Assembly: GCF_026340305.1 (NCBI RefSeq)
Contig: NZ_JAPEPI010000002.1
Coordinates: forward strand, 2,604,001-2,668,000
Reading direction: 5' to 3'
DNA: 64,000 nucleotides
From: Streptomyces sp. NBC_01381
GTDB lineage: Bacteria; Actinomycetota; Actinomycetes; Streptomycetales; Streptomycetaceae
The notes under the pieces are model-generated. The model made no database searches. It was given only the letters and a program-made list of their open reading frames with translations, and had not been told where the DNA came from. A program made the translations under genes and the position numbers. Shown here piece by piece: positions 52,018-59,839 of this stretch (its first letter is position 1; every line of letters begins with the position of its first letter).

Positions 52018-52968
52018 GTGACAACGCATTCGAACACTCCTGCAGGCTGGTATCCGGACCCCCAGGGCGCACCCCAGCTGCTGCGCTGGTGGGACGGTTC
52101 CCAGTGGACCCAGCACACCAACCCGGACCAGCAGGCGGCGGGCCAGCCGCAGGCCCAGCAGGTCCCGCAGCAGGCCCAGCCGGTTCAGCCGCAGATGGCC
52201 CAGCAGCAGGCGCAGTACGGCCAGCCGCAAGGGCAGTTCGGCCAGCAGCAGGCCCCTCAGCAGGGCCAGTACGGTCACCCCCAGCAGGCGGCCCCGCAGG
52301 CCGACCCGGCCAAGGTGCAGCGCCAGGTCCAGCAGCAGGCGGGGGTCGCGCCCAGCGCGCAGGGCGGCGGCACGCTCTTCACCGAGCCGGTCCTCGTGGT
52401 GAACCAGAAGGCCAAGCTCATCGAGCTGACGAACGAGTACAGCGTGATGGACCAGTCGGGCAACGCGCTCGGCTCGGTCGTCCAGGTCGGGCAGAGCACG
52501 CTGAAGAAGGTCGCGCGCTTCGTCGCGAGCGTCGACCAGTTCATGACGCACAAGCTCGAGATCCGCGACGCCTACGGCCAGCCGGTGCTCCAGCTGACCC
52601 GCCCCCGCAAGTTCATGAAGTCGCGGGTCATCGTCGAGCGCCCGGACGGCCAGCCGATCGGCGAGATCGTCCAGCAGAACATGATCGGGAAGATCAACTT
52701 CGCGATCATGGTCAACGGTCAGCAGGCCGGCGCGATCAAGGCCGAGAACTGGCGCGCCTGGAACTTCTCGATCGTCGACCACGCCGACAACGAGGTCGCC
52801 CGGATCACCAAGACCTGGGAAGGCCTCGCCAAGACGATGTTCACGACTGCGGACAACTACGTCCTGCAGATCCACTACCAGCTGCCCGAGCCGCTGCTCA
52901 GCCTCGTCGTTGCGACGGCCCTCACTGTTGACACTGCTCTGAAGCAGGACTCGCGGGGCTTTGGGTGA
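52018..52968 (+). CDS. DUF2510 and phospholipid-scramblase/LURP-like protein
   Basis: A 316-residue protein. It opens with a DUF2510 motif (AGWYPDPQGAPQLLRWWDGSQWT), followed by a Gln/Pro-rich linker to about residue 105, and ends in a scramblase-related (LURP-one-like) domain (ELTNEYSVMDQSG, IEIRDAYGQPVLQLTRP-like pattern, and a final strand QIHYQLPEPLLSLVV). GTG at 52018 has no Shine-Dalgarno and a TACTGT stretch lies 7 bases before, so a leaderless transcript is possible. Function unknown; the domain may bind lipid at the membrane. Confidence 0.85.
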   Translation: MTTHSNTPAGWYPDPQGAPQLLRWWDGSQWTQHTNPDQQAAGQPQAQQVPQQAQPVQPQMAQQQAQYGQPQGQFGQQQAPQQGQYGHPQQAAPQADPAKVQRQVQQQAGVAPSAQGGGTLFTEPVLVVNQKAKLIELTNEYSVMDQSGNALGSVVQVGQSTLKKVARFVASVDQFMTHKLEIRDAYGQPVLQLTRPRKFMKSRVIVERPDGQPIGEIVQQNMIGKINFAIMVNGQQAGAIKAENWRAWNFSIVDHADNEVARITKTWEGLAKTMFTTADNYVLQIHYQLPEPLLSLVVATALTVDTALKQDSRGFG

Positions 52969-52983
52969 GGTTGTTCCTCTCGG

Positions 52984-53025
52984 AAACGGCGTCGGCGTCC
53001 TGGATCCAGGACGCCGACGCCGTTT
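52984..53025. terminator. Perfect palindromic terminator
   Basis: A 42-base perfect palindrome (arms 52984-53004 and 53005-53025, centred on GGATCC) followed by CTTG. It reads AAACGGCGTCGGCGTCCTGG into its complement and ends TTTCTT. A strong hairpin terminator just after the LURP-like gene. Confidence 0.9.
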
Positions 53026-53040
53026 CTTGTGTTGTGTCTG

Positions 53041-53088
53041 CGGGGGCTTCGTGGCTTGTCGCGCAGTTCCCCGCGCCCCTTACGGGGC
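53041..53088. repeat. Dispersed intergenic hairpin repeat, copy at EamA 3' end
   Basis: GGGGGCTTCGTGGCTTGTCG, CGCAGTTCCCCGC and the hairpin GCCCC-TTAC-GGGGC (53075-53088) resemble the copies at 11741 and 16035. The TTAC loop supplies the TAA stop of the EamA gene (minus strand, 53082-53080), so the repeat reaches into the coding end. Confidence 0.65.
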
Positions 53089-53961
53089 TACGGCCTGGCT
53101 CGGGATCGATGGCAGGAAGTCCTCTGAAGGCGCCTCGTCCCGTGGTGAGCGGGTGAGTACGACCACTCCGTACGCCGCCAGCGCCGCACCCCCCGCCGCC
53201 AGGAACAGTCCCGCCACGCCGCCCTGGAGGCGTTCGCCGAGGAGGGTGAGGCCGATGGCTGCGGCGGCCAGTGGGTTGGCCAGGGTGACGACGGCGAGCG
53301 GTGCGCCGAGGCCCCCGCGGTAGGCGGTCTGGGAGAGGAAGAGGCCGCCCACGGCGAACGCGGCGACGAGCAGCGCCACGACGATCACCTGCGGGCTGAA
53401 CAGTGGCCCCGAGCGGTCCGTCGCGGCGACCGTCACGGTCTGGGTGAGCGCTGATGCGACGCCCGACGCGAAACCGGAAGCGGTCGCGTGCCGCAGCCCC
53501 GGTCGCGTACCAGGACGGGAGAGCACGCCGATGACCGCCATCGTCACGCCCGCGACGGCCAGCGCCTCCGGCATCTTCAGGGTGTCGTCGGGGGCGGGCC
53601 CGGACGCGGTCAGGAGCAGCGCGCCGAGCCCGATGAGCGTGAGCCCCGTGCCGCGCCACTCCAGGCGGGTGACCCGCCGCCCCGCGAGCCGCGCGCCCAG
53701 CGGCACGGCCGCGACCAGCGTGAGCGCGCCGAGCGGCTGCACCAGGGTGAGCGGCCCGTACTTCAGGGCCGCCACGTGCAGGAGTGCCGCGGACGCGTTG
53801 AGCCCGACCGACGACCACCAGGGGCCGCTTGCCAGCAGGCGCAGGCCGCCGTTGCCGCTGTCCGCGATGCGGGAGGCCAGGCGCTCCTGGGCCACGGCGG
53901 CGGTGGCGTACGCGGCGGCGGAGATGAGCGAGAGCGCGACGGCGATGAGCGTGGCGTTCAC
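53080..53961 (-). CDS. DMT/EamA-type membrane transporter
   Basis: A 293-residue membrane protein with about ten helices in the drug/metabolite transporter style: two repeats, the first GPLTLVQPLGALTLVAAVPLGARLAG, the second GAPLAVVTLANPLAAAAIGLTLLGERLQGG. GTG start overlapping the stop of the PAP2 gene (GTGA). It probably exports or imports a small metabolite; the pair with PAP2 suggests a lipid-linked context. Stop lies inside the dispersed repeat. Confidence 0.85.
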   Translation of the reverse strand: MNATLIAVALSLISAAAYATAAVAQERLASRIADSGNGGLRLLASGPWWSSVGLNASAALLHVAALKYGPLTLVQPLGALTLVAAVPLGARLAGRRVTRLEWRGTGLTLIGLGALLLTASGPAPDDTLKMPEALAVAGVTMAVIGVLSRPGTRPGLRHATASGFASGVASALTQTVTVAATDRSGPLFSPQVIVVALLVAAFAVGGLFLSQTAYRGGLGAPLAVVTLANPLAAAAIGLTLLGERLQGGVAGLFLAAGGAALAAYGVVVLTRSPRDEAPSEDFLPSIPSQAVAP

Positions 53962-54770
53962 CGTCCGGCCCCCGAGGCGGCCGGCTCACGCGTGGGTGCG
54001 TGCCGTCGTACGACCAGCGAGCGCCCGGGAACCGGCAGCCTGAGCACGGCGAGCGCGATCCCGAGGAGCGCGGTCGCCGCGATGGCGTCGAGCCAGTAGT
54101 GATTGGCGGTCCCGACGACCACGAGCAGGGTGATCAGCGGATGCAGCAGCCACAGCCACCGCCACCGTGACGACGTCGCGGCGATCAGACCGACGGCGAG
54201 CATCAGCGCCCACCCGAAGTGCAGGGACGGCATCGCCGCGAACTGGTTGGCCATCGAGTCCGTCTGCGGGGCCGCGCCGTACACCGTCGGCCCGTACACC
54301 TGCCCGGTGTCCACGAGCCCCGCCGCATCCAGCATCCGGGGCGGCGCGAGCGGGAAGGTGAGGTGCAGCACGAGCGCGGCCGCGGTCAGCGCGGCGAGCA
54401 CCCGCCGGGTCCATACGTAGTGCCGGGGCCGCCGGAGATAGAGCCAGACGAGGAACAGCGCGGTCGCCGGGAAGTGCACGGTCGCGTAGTAGGTGTTCGC
54501 GATGTGCACCAGGGTGTCGCTGCCGAGCAGCACGTCCTGGACGGCGCCCTCACCGGGCAGCCGCAGGGTGCGCTCGGCGTCCCAGACGTGATGGGCGTTG
54601 CGGAAGGCCTCACCGGTGTGACCGTTGGCCAGCTGCCTGCCGAATTTGTAGACGAGAAAGAGTCCTACGACGAGGAGGAGCTCGCGGACGAGGGGCGGTC
54701 GGGCAGATGTGTCCGGCTCCCGGACGGCTATGTCCGGTTCCCTTTCGGCAGGCTCGGTTCGGGATTCCAT
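53958..54770 (-). CDS. PAP2-family membrane phosphatase
   Basis: A 270-residue PAP2/inositol-phosphotransferase-like membrane protein. The acid phosphatase site is in two parts: MPSLHFGWAL and VVVGTANHYWLDAIAATALLG. About five to six membrane helices. ATG at 54770, GGGG upstream. It would dephosphorylate a lipid phosphate or transfer a phosphate group at the membrane. Divergent from a TetR gene with an operator region between them (54833-54902), and co-transcribed with the EamA gene. Confidence 0.9.
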   Translation of the reverse strand: MESRTEPAEREPDIAVREPDTSARPPLVRELLLVVGLFLVYKFGRQLANGHTGEAFRNAHHVWDAERTLRLPGEGAVQDVLLGSDTLVHIANTYYATVHFPATALFLVWLYLRRPRHYVWTRRVLAALTAAALVLHLTFPLAPPRMLDAAGLVDTGQVYGPTVYGAAPQTDSMANQFAAMPSLHFGWALMLAVGLIAATSSRWRWLWLLHPLITLLVVVGTANHYWLDAIAATALLGIALAVLRLPVPGRSLVVRRHAPTREPAASGAGR

Positions 54771-54832
54771 CCCCCGGCCCCTTTACGTGACGACTGGGTG
54801 GTGCGGGTAGTGAGTGAGGGATCGCCCCACAC

Positions 54833-54902
54833 ATCGATACGCCAGTGTACCGATACGGGAGTGTACCGATACGACCCCGTACCGGTACACTGGCGTATCG
54901 AT
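54833..54902. promoter_or_regulatory. Multi-site operator between PAP2 and TetR genes
   Basis: ATCGATACGCCAGTGTACCG (54833-54852) has an exact inverted copy at 54883-54902. Between and overlapping lie direct repeats AGTGTACCGATACG (54844-54857 and 54860-54873). The total gives at least four related half-sites. This is the promoter region shared by the divergent PAP2 and TetR genes. Confidence 0.8.
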
Positions 54903-54954
54903 AGGGTCGACGAAGCCGCAGGCCGGTGAAGACGCCGCATCGAGGAGAAGAGTC

Positions 54955-55590
54955 ATGACGTCGCGGGACCAGGCAGCAGACACAGCGACAGCGGACCCCG
55001 GGGGCTCGCCGCGCCGCTCCAAGATCACGCCCGAGCGTGAGCAGGAGTTCTACGACGCCGTCCTCGACCAGCTCCGTGAGTGCGGCTACGACGCCGTGAC
55101 CATGGAGGGCGTGGCCGCGAGCACCCGCTGCAGCAAGTCCACGCTCTACCGCCAGTGGAAGACCAAGCCCCAGTTCGTGGCCGCCGCCCTTCGCGCCAAC
55201 CGCTGCGTCCGTTTCGCGGGCATCGACACCGGCACGCTCGCGGGTGATCTGCGCGAGGCGGCGCGGGCCGCGGGGGAGTGGTCGAGCCGCGACTCGATGC
55301 TGGTGCAGGCGCTCAGCCACGCGATCCTGCAGGACGAGGACCTGCGCGACGCGCTGCGGGAGGCGCTGGTCGAGCCCGAGACACAGGCCCTGGAAGAGCT
55401 GGTCGCCCGCGGGGTGGCACGGGGTGAGATCGCCGCGGACCACCCGGCGACGAGATTCATCACGGCCCAGCTCATCGGCGTGGTCCGGGCCCGCCCGGTC
55501 CTGGAGGGCAAGTACGCGGACGAGGAGTATCTGGCGCGCTTCGTGGAGGCGTGCGTGCTCCCCGCCCTGGGTCTCACCGACCCCGACTGA
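54955..55590 (+). CDS. TetR-family transcriptional regulator
   Basis: A 211-residue TetR regulator. The HTH is REQEFYDAVLDQLRECGYDAVTMEGVAASTRCSKSTLYRQWKTKPQFV, with an all-helical C-terminal ligand domain (ALSHAILQDEDLRDALREALVEPE). ATG at 54955 preceded by GAGGAGAAG. Divergent from the PAP2/EamA pair, with a rich palindromic region between them: almost certainly an autoregulatory repressor of that pair. Confidence 0.93.
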   Translation: MTSRDQAADTATADPGGSPRRSKITPEREQEFYDAVLDQLRECGYDAVTMEGVAASTRCSKSTLYRQWKTKPQFVAAALRANRCVRFAGIDTGTLAGDLREAARAAGEWSSRDSMLVQALSHAILQDEDLRDALREALVEPETQALEELVARGVARGEIAADHPATRFITAQLIGVVRARPVLEGKYADEEYLARFVEACVLPALGLTDPD

Positions 55591-55674
55591 TCGTGGACCG
55601 GGGCCCGATGGATGACGGGCCCCGATCTGCCTGCGCCGCGCCACACCGTGGGGACGGGGGTGGCGTGGCCCCCG

Positions 55675-55716
55675 CCGGGGCGGGCCGCAACCATGCGTGG
55701 TTCCGGCCCGCCCCGG
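55675..55716. terminator. Bidirectional hairpin terminator
   Basis: CCGGGGCGGGCC (55675-55686) pairs with GGCCCGCCCCGG (55705-55716). The 18-base loop contains AACCA/TGGTT, which extends the stem. It lies between the convergent TetR and DUF2510 genes. Confidence 0.8.
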
Positions 55717-55746
55717 CCAAGACTCCCCGGGGCGGCGCCCCGCGCG

Positions 55747-56739
55747 TCACACTTCCTGGCCGCTGCCGCCTCCGCCGCCGGGCGCGGCCTTGATCCCCCT
55801 GGTGATCTCGTCCATCACGGTCAGCTTCGGGGACTTCTCGTTGACGTCGATGCCGAAGCGCACGATGACGATCGTGGTCTTGTCGGCGGGCGAGGGGAAC
55901 GCGAGCGACTGGACGTACCCGTCGTCGCTCTTTTCGGTGACCGCCTTCCAGCGGACGAGATAGCCCTTCTGGCCCGCGACGGTGACGGCCTTCGAGGCCA
56001 GCTCCTTGTGCGAGGTGACCTTTCCGTAGGTCTTTCCGCCGTACGACTCCTTGGCGTTCACGGCGATGTCGGCCTTGGCGGCTGCCTCCGCCGTCTTGGC
56101 CTCGACCTTGAACCGCTCGGCGGGCCCGGAGTACGCGCCGCCCCGGGTGCAGGTCTTGGAGGGCTCCCTGGGGCAGGGATAGGGGTCCGTCGTCACCGAG
56201 GCGCCGCCGCCCCCGGACGCGCCGGTCCAGTTGTCGGGCACGGGAAGGCTGATGCCGCTGATCATGTCGGTGGCGTACCCCTCCTCCTCGGTGGGCGGCG
56301 CGGCGGACGGCCCGCCCGGGGGCTCCGACGACTCCGGGGCCTGCGGCTCCTGGGGTGTGCCGGGTTCCGAAGGGGCCGCCGGGGAGGGCGACTTGGCGAC
56401 GCTTTCACTGCCCCCGCCACCCTCGTCGTCGGAGGTGAGGAAGTACACGCCGCCGCCGATGCCCGCGAGAACGACGACGGCGATGCCTATGGCTATCGCC
56501 GTGCGGAAGCCGCGGCGGGGGGTGGTCTGCCCCGGATAGGCCGGGTAGTTGGGGTACGTGCCCGGGGCGCCGGGCGCGTAGGCGGGCGGCGCCGTGGGCG
56601 GCGCACCACCGAACCCGGCGGCACCCACCGCCCGTACCTGGTCCGTCCATACGTTTCCGTCCCACCAACGCTCGGTGCGGGGACCGTCAGCTGACTGTCC
56701 GGGGTCGGGGTACCAGCCGGGAGGGGTTACCTGGGTCAT
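55747..56739 (-). CDS. DUF2510 membrane-anchored protein
   Basis: A 330-residue protein. The N-terminal DUF2510 motif (PPGWYPDPGQ...ERWWDGNVWTDQ) is followed by a Pro/Gly/Tyr linker, one membrane helix (AIAIGIAVVVLAGIGGGVYFL near 80-101), a Pro/Glu-rich spacer and an extracellular domain of about 180 residues with two Cys (YPCPREPSKTC). Function unknown. ATG at 56739. The stop is separated from the TetR gene by a terminator. Confidence 0.88.
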   Translation of the reverse strand: MTQVTPPGWYPDPGQSADGPRTERWWDGNVWTDQVRAVGAAGFGGAPPTAPPAYAPGAPGTYPNYPAYPGQTTPRRGFRTAIAIGIAVVVLAGIGGGVYFLTSDDEGGGGSESVAKSPSPAAPSEPGTPQEPQAPESSEPPGGPSAAPPTEEEGYATDMISGISLPVPDNWTGASGGGGASVTTDPYPCPREPSKTCTRGGAYSGPAERFKVEAKTAEAAAKADIAVNAKESYGGKTYGKVTSHKELASKAVTVAGQKGYLVRWKAVTEKSDDGYVQSLAFPSPADKTTIVIVRFGIDVNEKSPKLTVMDEITRGIKAAPGGGGGSGQEV

Positions 56740-56796
56740 GGGCGTCAGGGTATGAGGGGTTGGTTAGAGGTGGATGAGAGGGGGCCTGTAGGGGGG

Positions 56797-58914
56797 TTAT
56801 TGGTCGGCCTTGTGGCGGGACTCGGAGGCCTTGGCCGGGGCGTCGGCGCGCTCGTAGGCCACGGCGGCCTGGAGCCAGAGGGCACGGGCCCGGGCGGGAT
56901 CACTGCCGTCTCTGTGGGCGCGCGCGAGTTCGCTGAGGCTCTGGGCCGTGCCGTACCAGTCCTCGAGTTCCCGACAGACCTCGAGAGCCTTCTCGAAGGC
57001 CTGGATGGCTTCGGCCGTCCGGCCCGTCTGGCACCACTCGACGCCCAGGTTGTGCCACGCCCTGCCTTCGCCGTCACGGTCGTCGGCTGCTCGGTAGAGA
57101 TCCAGAGCCTTGGTGTGGGCGGCTGTTGCCTCCTTGTGCCGACCGGCGTCCGACAGCGCGATGCCCAGGTGGTCCCACGCGGAGGCCTCGCCGCTGCCGT
57201 CGCCCTCGGCCCGGCACAGCTCGCGGGCGCGGGTGTGCGCGTGGATGGCTTCATCGTGTCGGCCGTCCACCCGCAGGCCGTTGCCCAAGTTGTCCCAGGC
57301 CGAAGCCTCGCCTTGGCGGTCGCCGAGCGCCTGGTACAGATCACGAGCACGGATGCCGGCGTCGATCGCTTCCTGAACTCGCCCCAGCTCTCGGAGGGAG
57401 AAGCAGAGGCTGTTCCACGCCATGGCCTCATCGGTGCGGGGGCCGGAGACCTCGGTGGCCTCCTGTGCGCATCGGCTGACCGTGATCAAGTCCTCGAAGT
57501 ACCGCCGCCAGTCCAGGTAGCGCCACAACCTCAGGGCGAGCCCGACGGCGGCCTCCGCATGCAGATCGCTCTCGGCCCACTGAGCGGCGGCCACCAGACC
57601 TGCCCGCTCCGCGTCCAGCCAGGCGAGCGCTGCGGCGCGGCTTGCGAACAATTCTGGATCCGGGTCCCGAGGCGGCCAGCTCAGGCGTTCATCGGCGGCA
57701 CGCAAGTGCCGTGCGTAGAAGCTCAGCAGGCGCCCCCGAGCAGCTTCGGCCTCCTCGGCCAACTCTGTGTCGCCGGTCGCAAGCCGCGCTCCGTACGCCC
57801 GCACCAAGTCATGCAACCTGCACCGCCAGGAGCGTGAACCCGCTCCTGGCGCAGGGGTGACGAAGTGCGCGGAGGCCAGTTCATCCAGCAGGGCCTGAAC
57901 CACGTCGGACGGCAGATCCGCCAACGCCGCGGCCGCGTCGACGTCGACGTCCGCGGTCGGGGCCACCGCGAGCAGCCGAAGCAACCGCGCCTGCGGGTCC
58001 GGCAGCCGTCCGTATGACACGTCGAAGACCGGACGCAGTGCGAGCACGTCGGTCGGATCGGCGGCGTCCCGGATCTCCTCGACCAGCGAAGCGATGCCGC
58101 GGTACCGCCGCTTGCGCAGCATCGACGCGGCGATCTGCAGCGCGAGGGGATGATGCCCGCACACCGCGGCGAGTTCACGCAGCGCGTCGGGCTCGCGGGT
58201 CGGACGGTCGTCCCGGTCGTCGCTCAGGCGCAGCGCGAGCGTGAGCAGATCGGCGGCCGCGTCCGGCGCGAGCGTGTCCAGGCCGATCAGCCGGGCGGGA
58301 AGGTCCGTCAGCCGGTCACGGGAGGTGACAAGGACGCGGTGCTGCCCCGCGCCGACGCCCGGCAGCAGCGCGGTGATCTGCGCGGGGTCGGACGCGTTGT
58401 CCAGCAGGATCAGCATCGGCTGCCGCTCCCTGGCCAGGAGCGTCCGGTACAGGGCGTACTGCGCTGCCGTGGTCTGGGGAAGCCGGGCGCCGCGCACGCC
58501 CAGCGCGTCGAGGAGCGCGAGGACCGCCTGGTCCGCGGTGACCGGATTGTCGTCGTACCCGCGAAGGTCGACGAAGAGCGTGCCGCCGGGGAACCACCCT
58601 TCGGCGTCCGCCAGTTGGGCCGCGTACAGGGCGAGCGACGTCTTCCCGATGCCGCCGAGGCCGGAGACCGCGCAGATGACGACGGGAAGACCCGTGTCCA
58701 CACCGGCCGGGTCGAGCACCGGAAGCAGCCGCTCCAAGTCGCCGTCCCTGCCCGTGAATCCGGCGGGCGGCGCGGGCAGCGAGGCAGTGGCGATCGGAAC
58801 CGGCCCGTGGTGGTGGTTGTGCTGGTGCAGGCCGCCCTCGACCTTGCCTATGACGCTGTCGTTGAAGGTTCCGCCCCCGAAGTCGGCGTGATCGCCGCTG
58901 TACGCAGTGGTCAT
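56797..58914 (-). CDS. NB-ARC/TPR NLR-like protein with N-terminal recruitment motif
   Basis: A 705-residue STAND protein. Residues 5-28 hold a short G/F-rich motif (YSGDHADFGGGTF...VIGK...G) that also ends the upstream effector-like protein. Then NB-ARC: P-loop SGLGGIGKTSLALYAAQ (84-100), Walker B PMLILLDNAS, sensor HRVLVTSRDRL, GxP-like HHPLALQIAA and a winged-helix region. The C-terminal third is TPR (LGDRQGEASAWDNLGNGLRV type). No enzymatic effector is fused. It starts four bases after the nucleoside-phosphorylase-like gene, so they are one operon. The likely role is sensing and recruiting that partner through the shared motif. Confidence 0.9.
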   Translation of the reverse strand: MTTAYSGDHADFGGGTFNDSVIGKVEGGLHQHNHHHGPVPIATASLPAPPAGFTGRDGDLERLLPVLDPAGVDTGLPVVICAVSGLGGIGKTSLALYAAQLADAEGWFPGGTLFVDLRGYDDNPVTADQAVLALLDALGVRGARLPQTTAAQYALYRTLLARERQPMLILLDNASDPAQITALLPGVGAGQHRVLVTSRDRLTDLPARLIGLDTLAPDAAADLLTLALRLSDDRDDRPTREPDALRELAAVCGHHPLALQIAASMLRKRRYRGIASLVEEIRDAADPTDVLALRPVFDVSYGRLPDPQARLLRLLAVAPTADVDVDAAAALADLPSDVVQALLDELASAHFVTPAPGAGSRSWRCRLHDLVRAYGARLATGDTELAEEAEAARGRLLSFYARHLRAADERLSWPPRDPDPELFASRAAALAWLDAERAGLVAAAQWAESDLHAEAAVGLALRLWRYLDWRRYFEDLITVSRCAQEATEVSGPRTDEAMAWNSLCFSLRELGRVQEAIDAGIRARDLYQALGDRQGEASAWDNLGNGLRVDGRHDEAIHAHTRARELCRAEGDGSGEASAWDHLGIALSDAGRHKEATAAHTKALDLYRAADDRDGEGRAWHNLGVEWCQTGRTAEAIQAFEKALEVCRELEDWYGTAQSLSELARAHRDGSDPARARALWLQAAVAYERADAPAKASESRHKADQ

Positions 58915-58918
58915 GGGA

Positions 58919-59761
58919 TCACGCCCCCGGGCCGTTCACGGTCTTCCCGGTCACGGGCCCGTGAAAGGTGCCGTGGCTGAAGTCGATGTGGTCACCGCCG
59001 TACTGCCGAGGGGGCGAGGCCTCGCCGGTCGTGCGGCCCGGGGCCTCCGGGGCCGGCATCTCCCGTACGACCGCGACGGCGGCCGCCGCCGCGTTGCCCG
59101 CGGCCAGCCCCTGGCTCCCCGAGGCATCACACGCGGATTTGTCGGGATCGGCCTTGTCGCTGATCCCGCGGATGATCAGTGCCCCCAACTCCCCGGTGAG
59201 ATGCGCCGCGTGAGCGACGCCGCTGCCCTCCATCTCGATGGCGACGGCGTCGTTGTAGTGGGTCCGCAGATGCTCGGCGATCGCCGATGACGCGTCGGCG
59301 AGGACCACGTCCCCCACGGCGATCGGCTTGAAGCGCGCCCGACCCCGCAGCGCTTCCCGTGCCGTCTGCTCAAGGCCGTGCGGCGCCCGCCACGCCTCGG
59401 GGCGCACGAGGAACCCCTCGGGTGTCTGCTTGCCGCCGTGGATGCCGTACACCTTGGTCGCGACGACGACGTCCCCGATCTCGATGTCGTCCTTCAGGCC
59501 GCCCGCCACGCCCACGAAGAGCACCGCACGCGGCTCCAGCCACGTGGCCACACGCTCGGTGAGCGCGGCCGCGGTCAGCGTCCCCTCGCCGATCTCCAGC
59601 AGGGCGATGTGCCAAGGGCTTCCGGGCAGCGGCCCGCGTACCGCACGGGTGCCGAAGCGCGGGTGGACGAGCTTCTCGACCTGGGGGAGATGGCTCCGCA
59701 CGGCGGCGTACTCCAGCGGGAGCGCGGTGAGCACGGCCACGGTGGGTGGTGTCTGCGGCAT
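58919..59761 (-). CDS. Nucleoside phosphorylase-like effector (PNP_UDP_1) with C-terminal recruitment motif
   Basis: A 280-residue protein of the purine nucleoside phosphorylase/MTA-SAH nucleosidase fold. Nucleobase-binding strand VAVLTALPLEYAAV, then LFVGVAGGLKDDIEIGDVVVAT, AIEMEGSG (Glu 176-178) and RGISDKAD (Asp 202 catalytic). Residues 254-277 carry YGGDHIDFSHGTF...VTGK...G, which aligns with residues 5-28 of the NLR-like protein encoded four bases downstream (13 of 24 identical). A nucleosidase tethered to an NB-ARC sensor is a known theme of bacterial conflict systems; depletion of a nucleotide is the inferred outcome. ATG at 59761, AGG four bases upstream. Confidence 0.88.
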   Translation of the reverse strand: MPQTPPTVAVLTALPLEYAAVRSHLPQVEKLVHPRFGTRAVRGPLPGSPWHIALLEIGEGTLTAAALTERVATWLEPRAVLFVGVAGGLKDDIEIGDVVVATKVYGIHGGKQTPEGFLVRPEAWRAPHGLEQTAREALRGRARFKPIAVGDVVLADASSAIAEHLRTHYNDAVAIEMEGSGVAHAAHLTGELGALIIRGISDKADPDKSACDASGSQGLAAGNAAAAAVAVVREMPAPEAPGRTTGEASPPRQYGGDHIDFSHGTFHGPVTGKTVNGPGA

Positions 59762-59839
59762 GTGCCTAAAGTACTGCCGTTTGGGGCGCGCGGGAGCCAG
59801 GACGCGGTGACGGCGCGTGTCCACAAGTGCCCCTGTCCC

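Noticed and set aside
56797..58914. Possible SARP-type antibiotic regulator (AfsR-like) for the NB-ARC/TPR protein
   Set aside because: It lacks the N-terminal winged-helix and BTAD domains of SARP proteins; the first 50 residues hold the recruitment motif and a His-rich linker instead.
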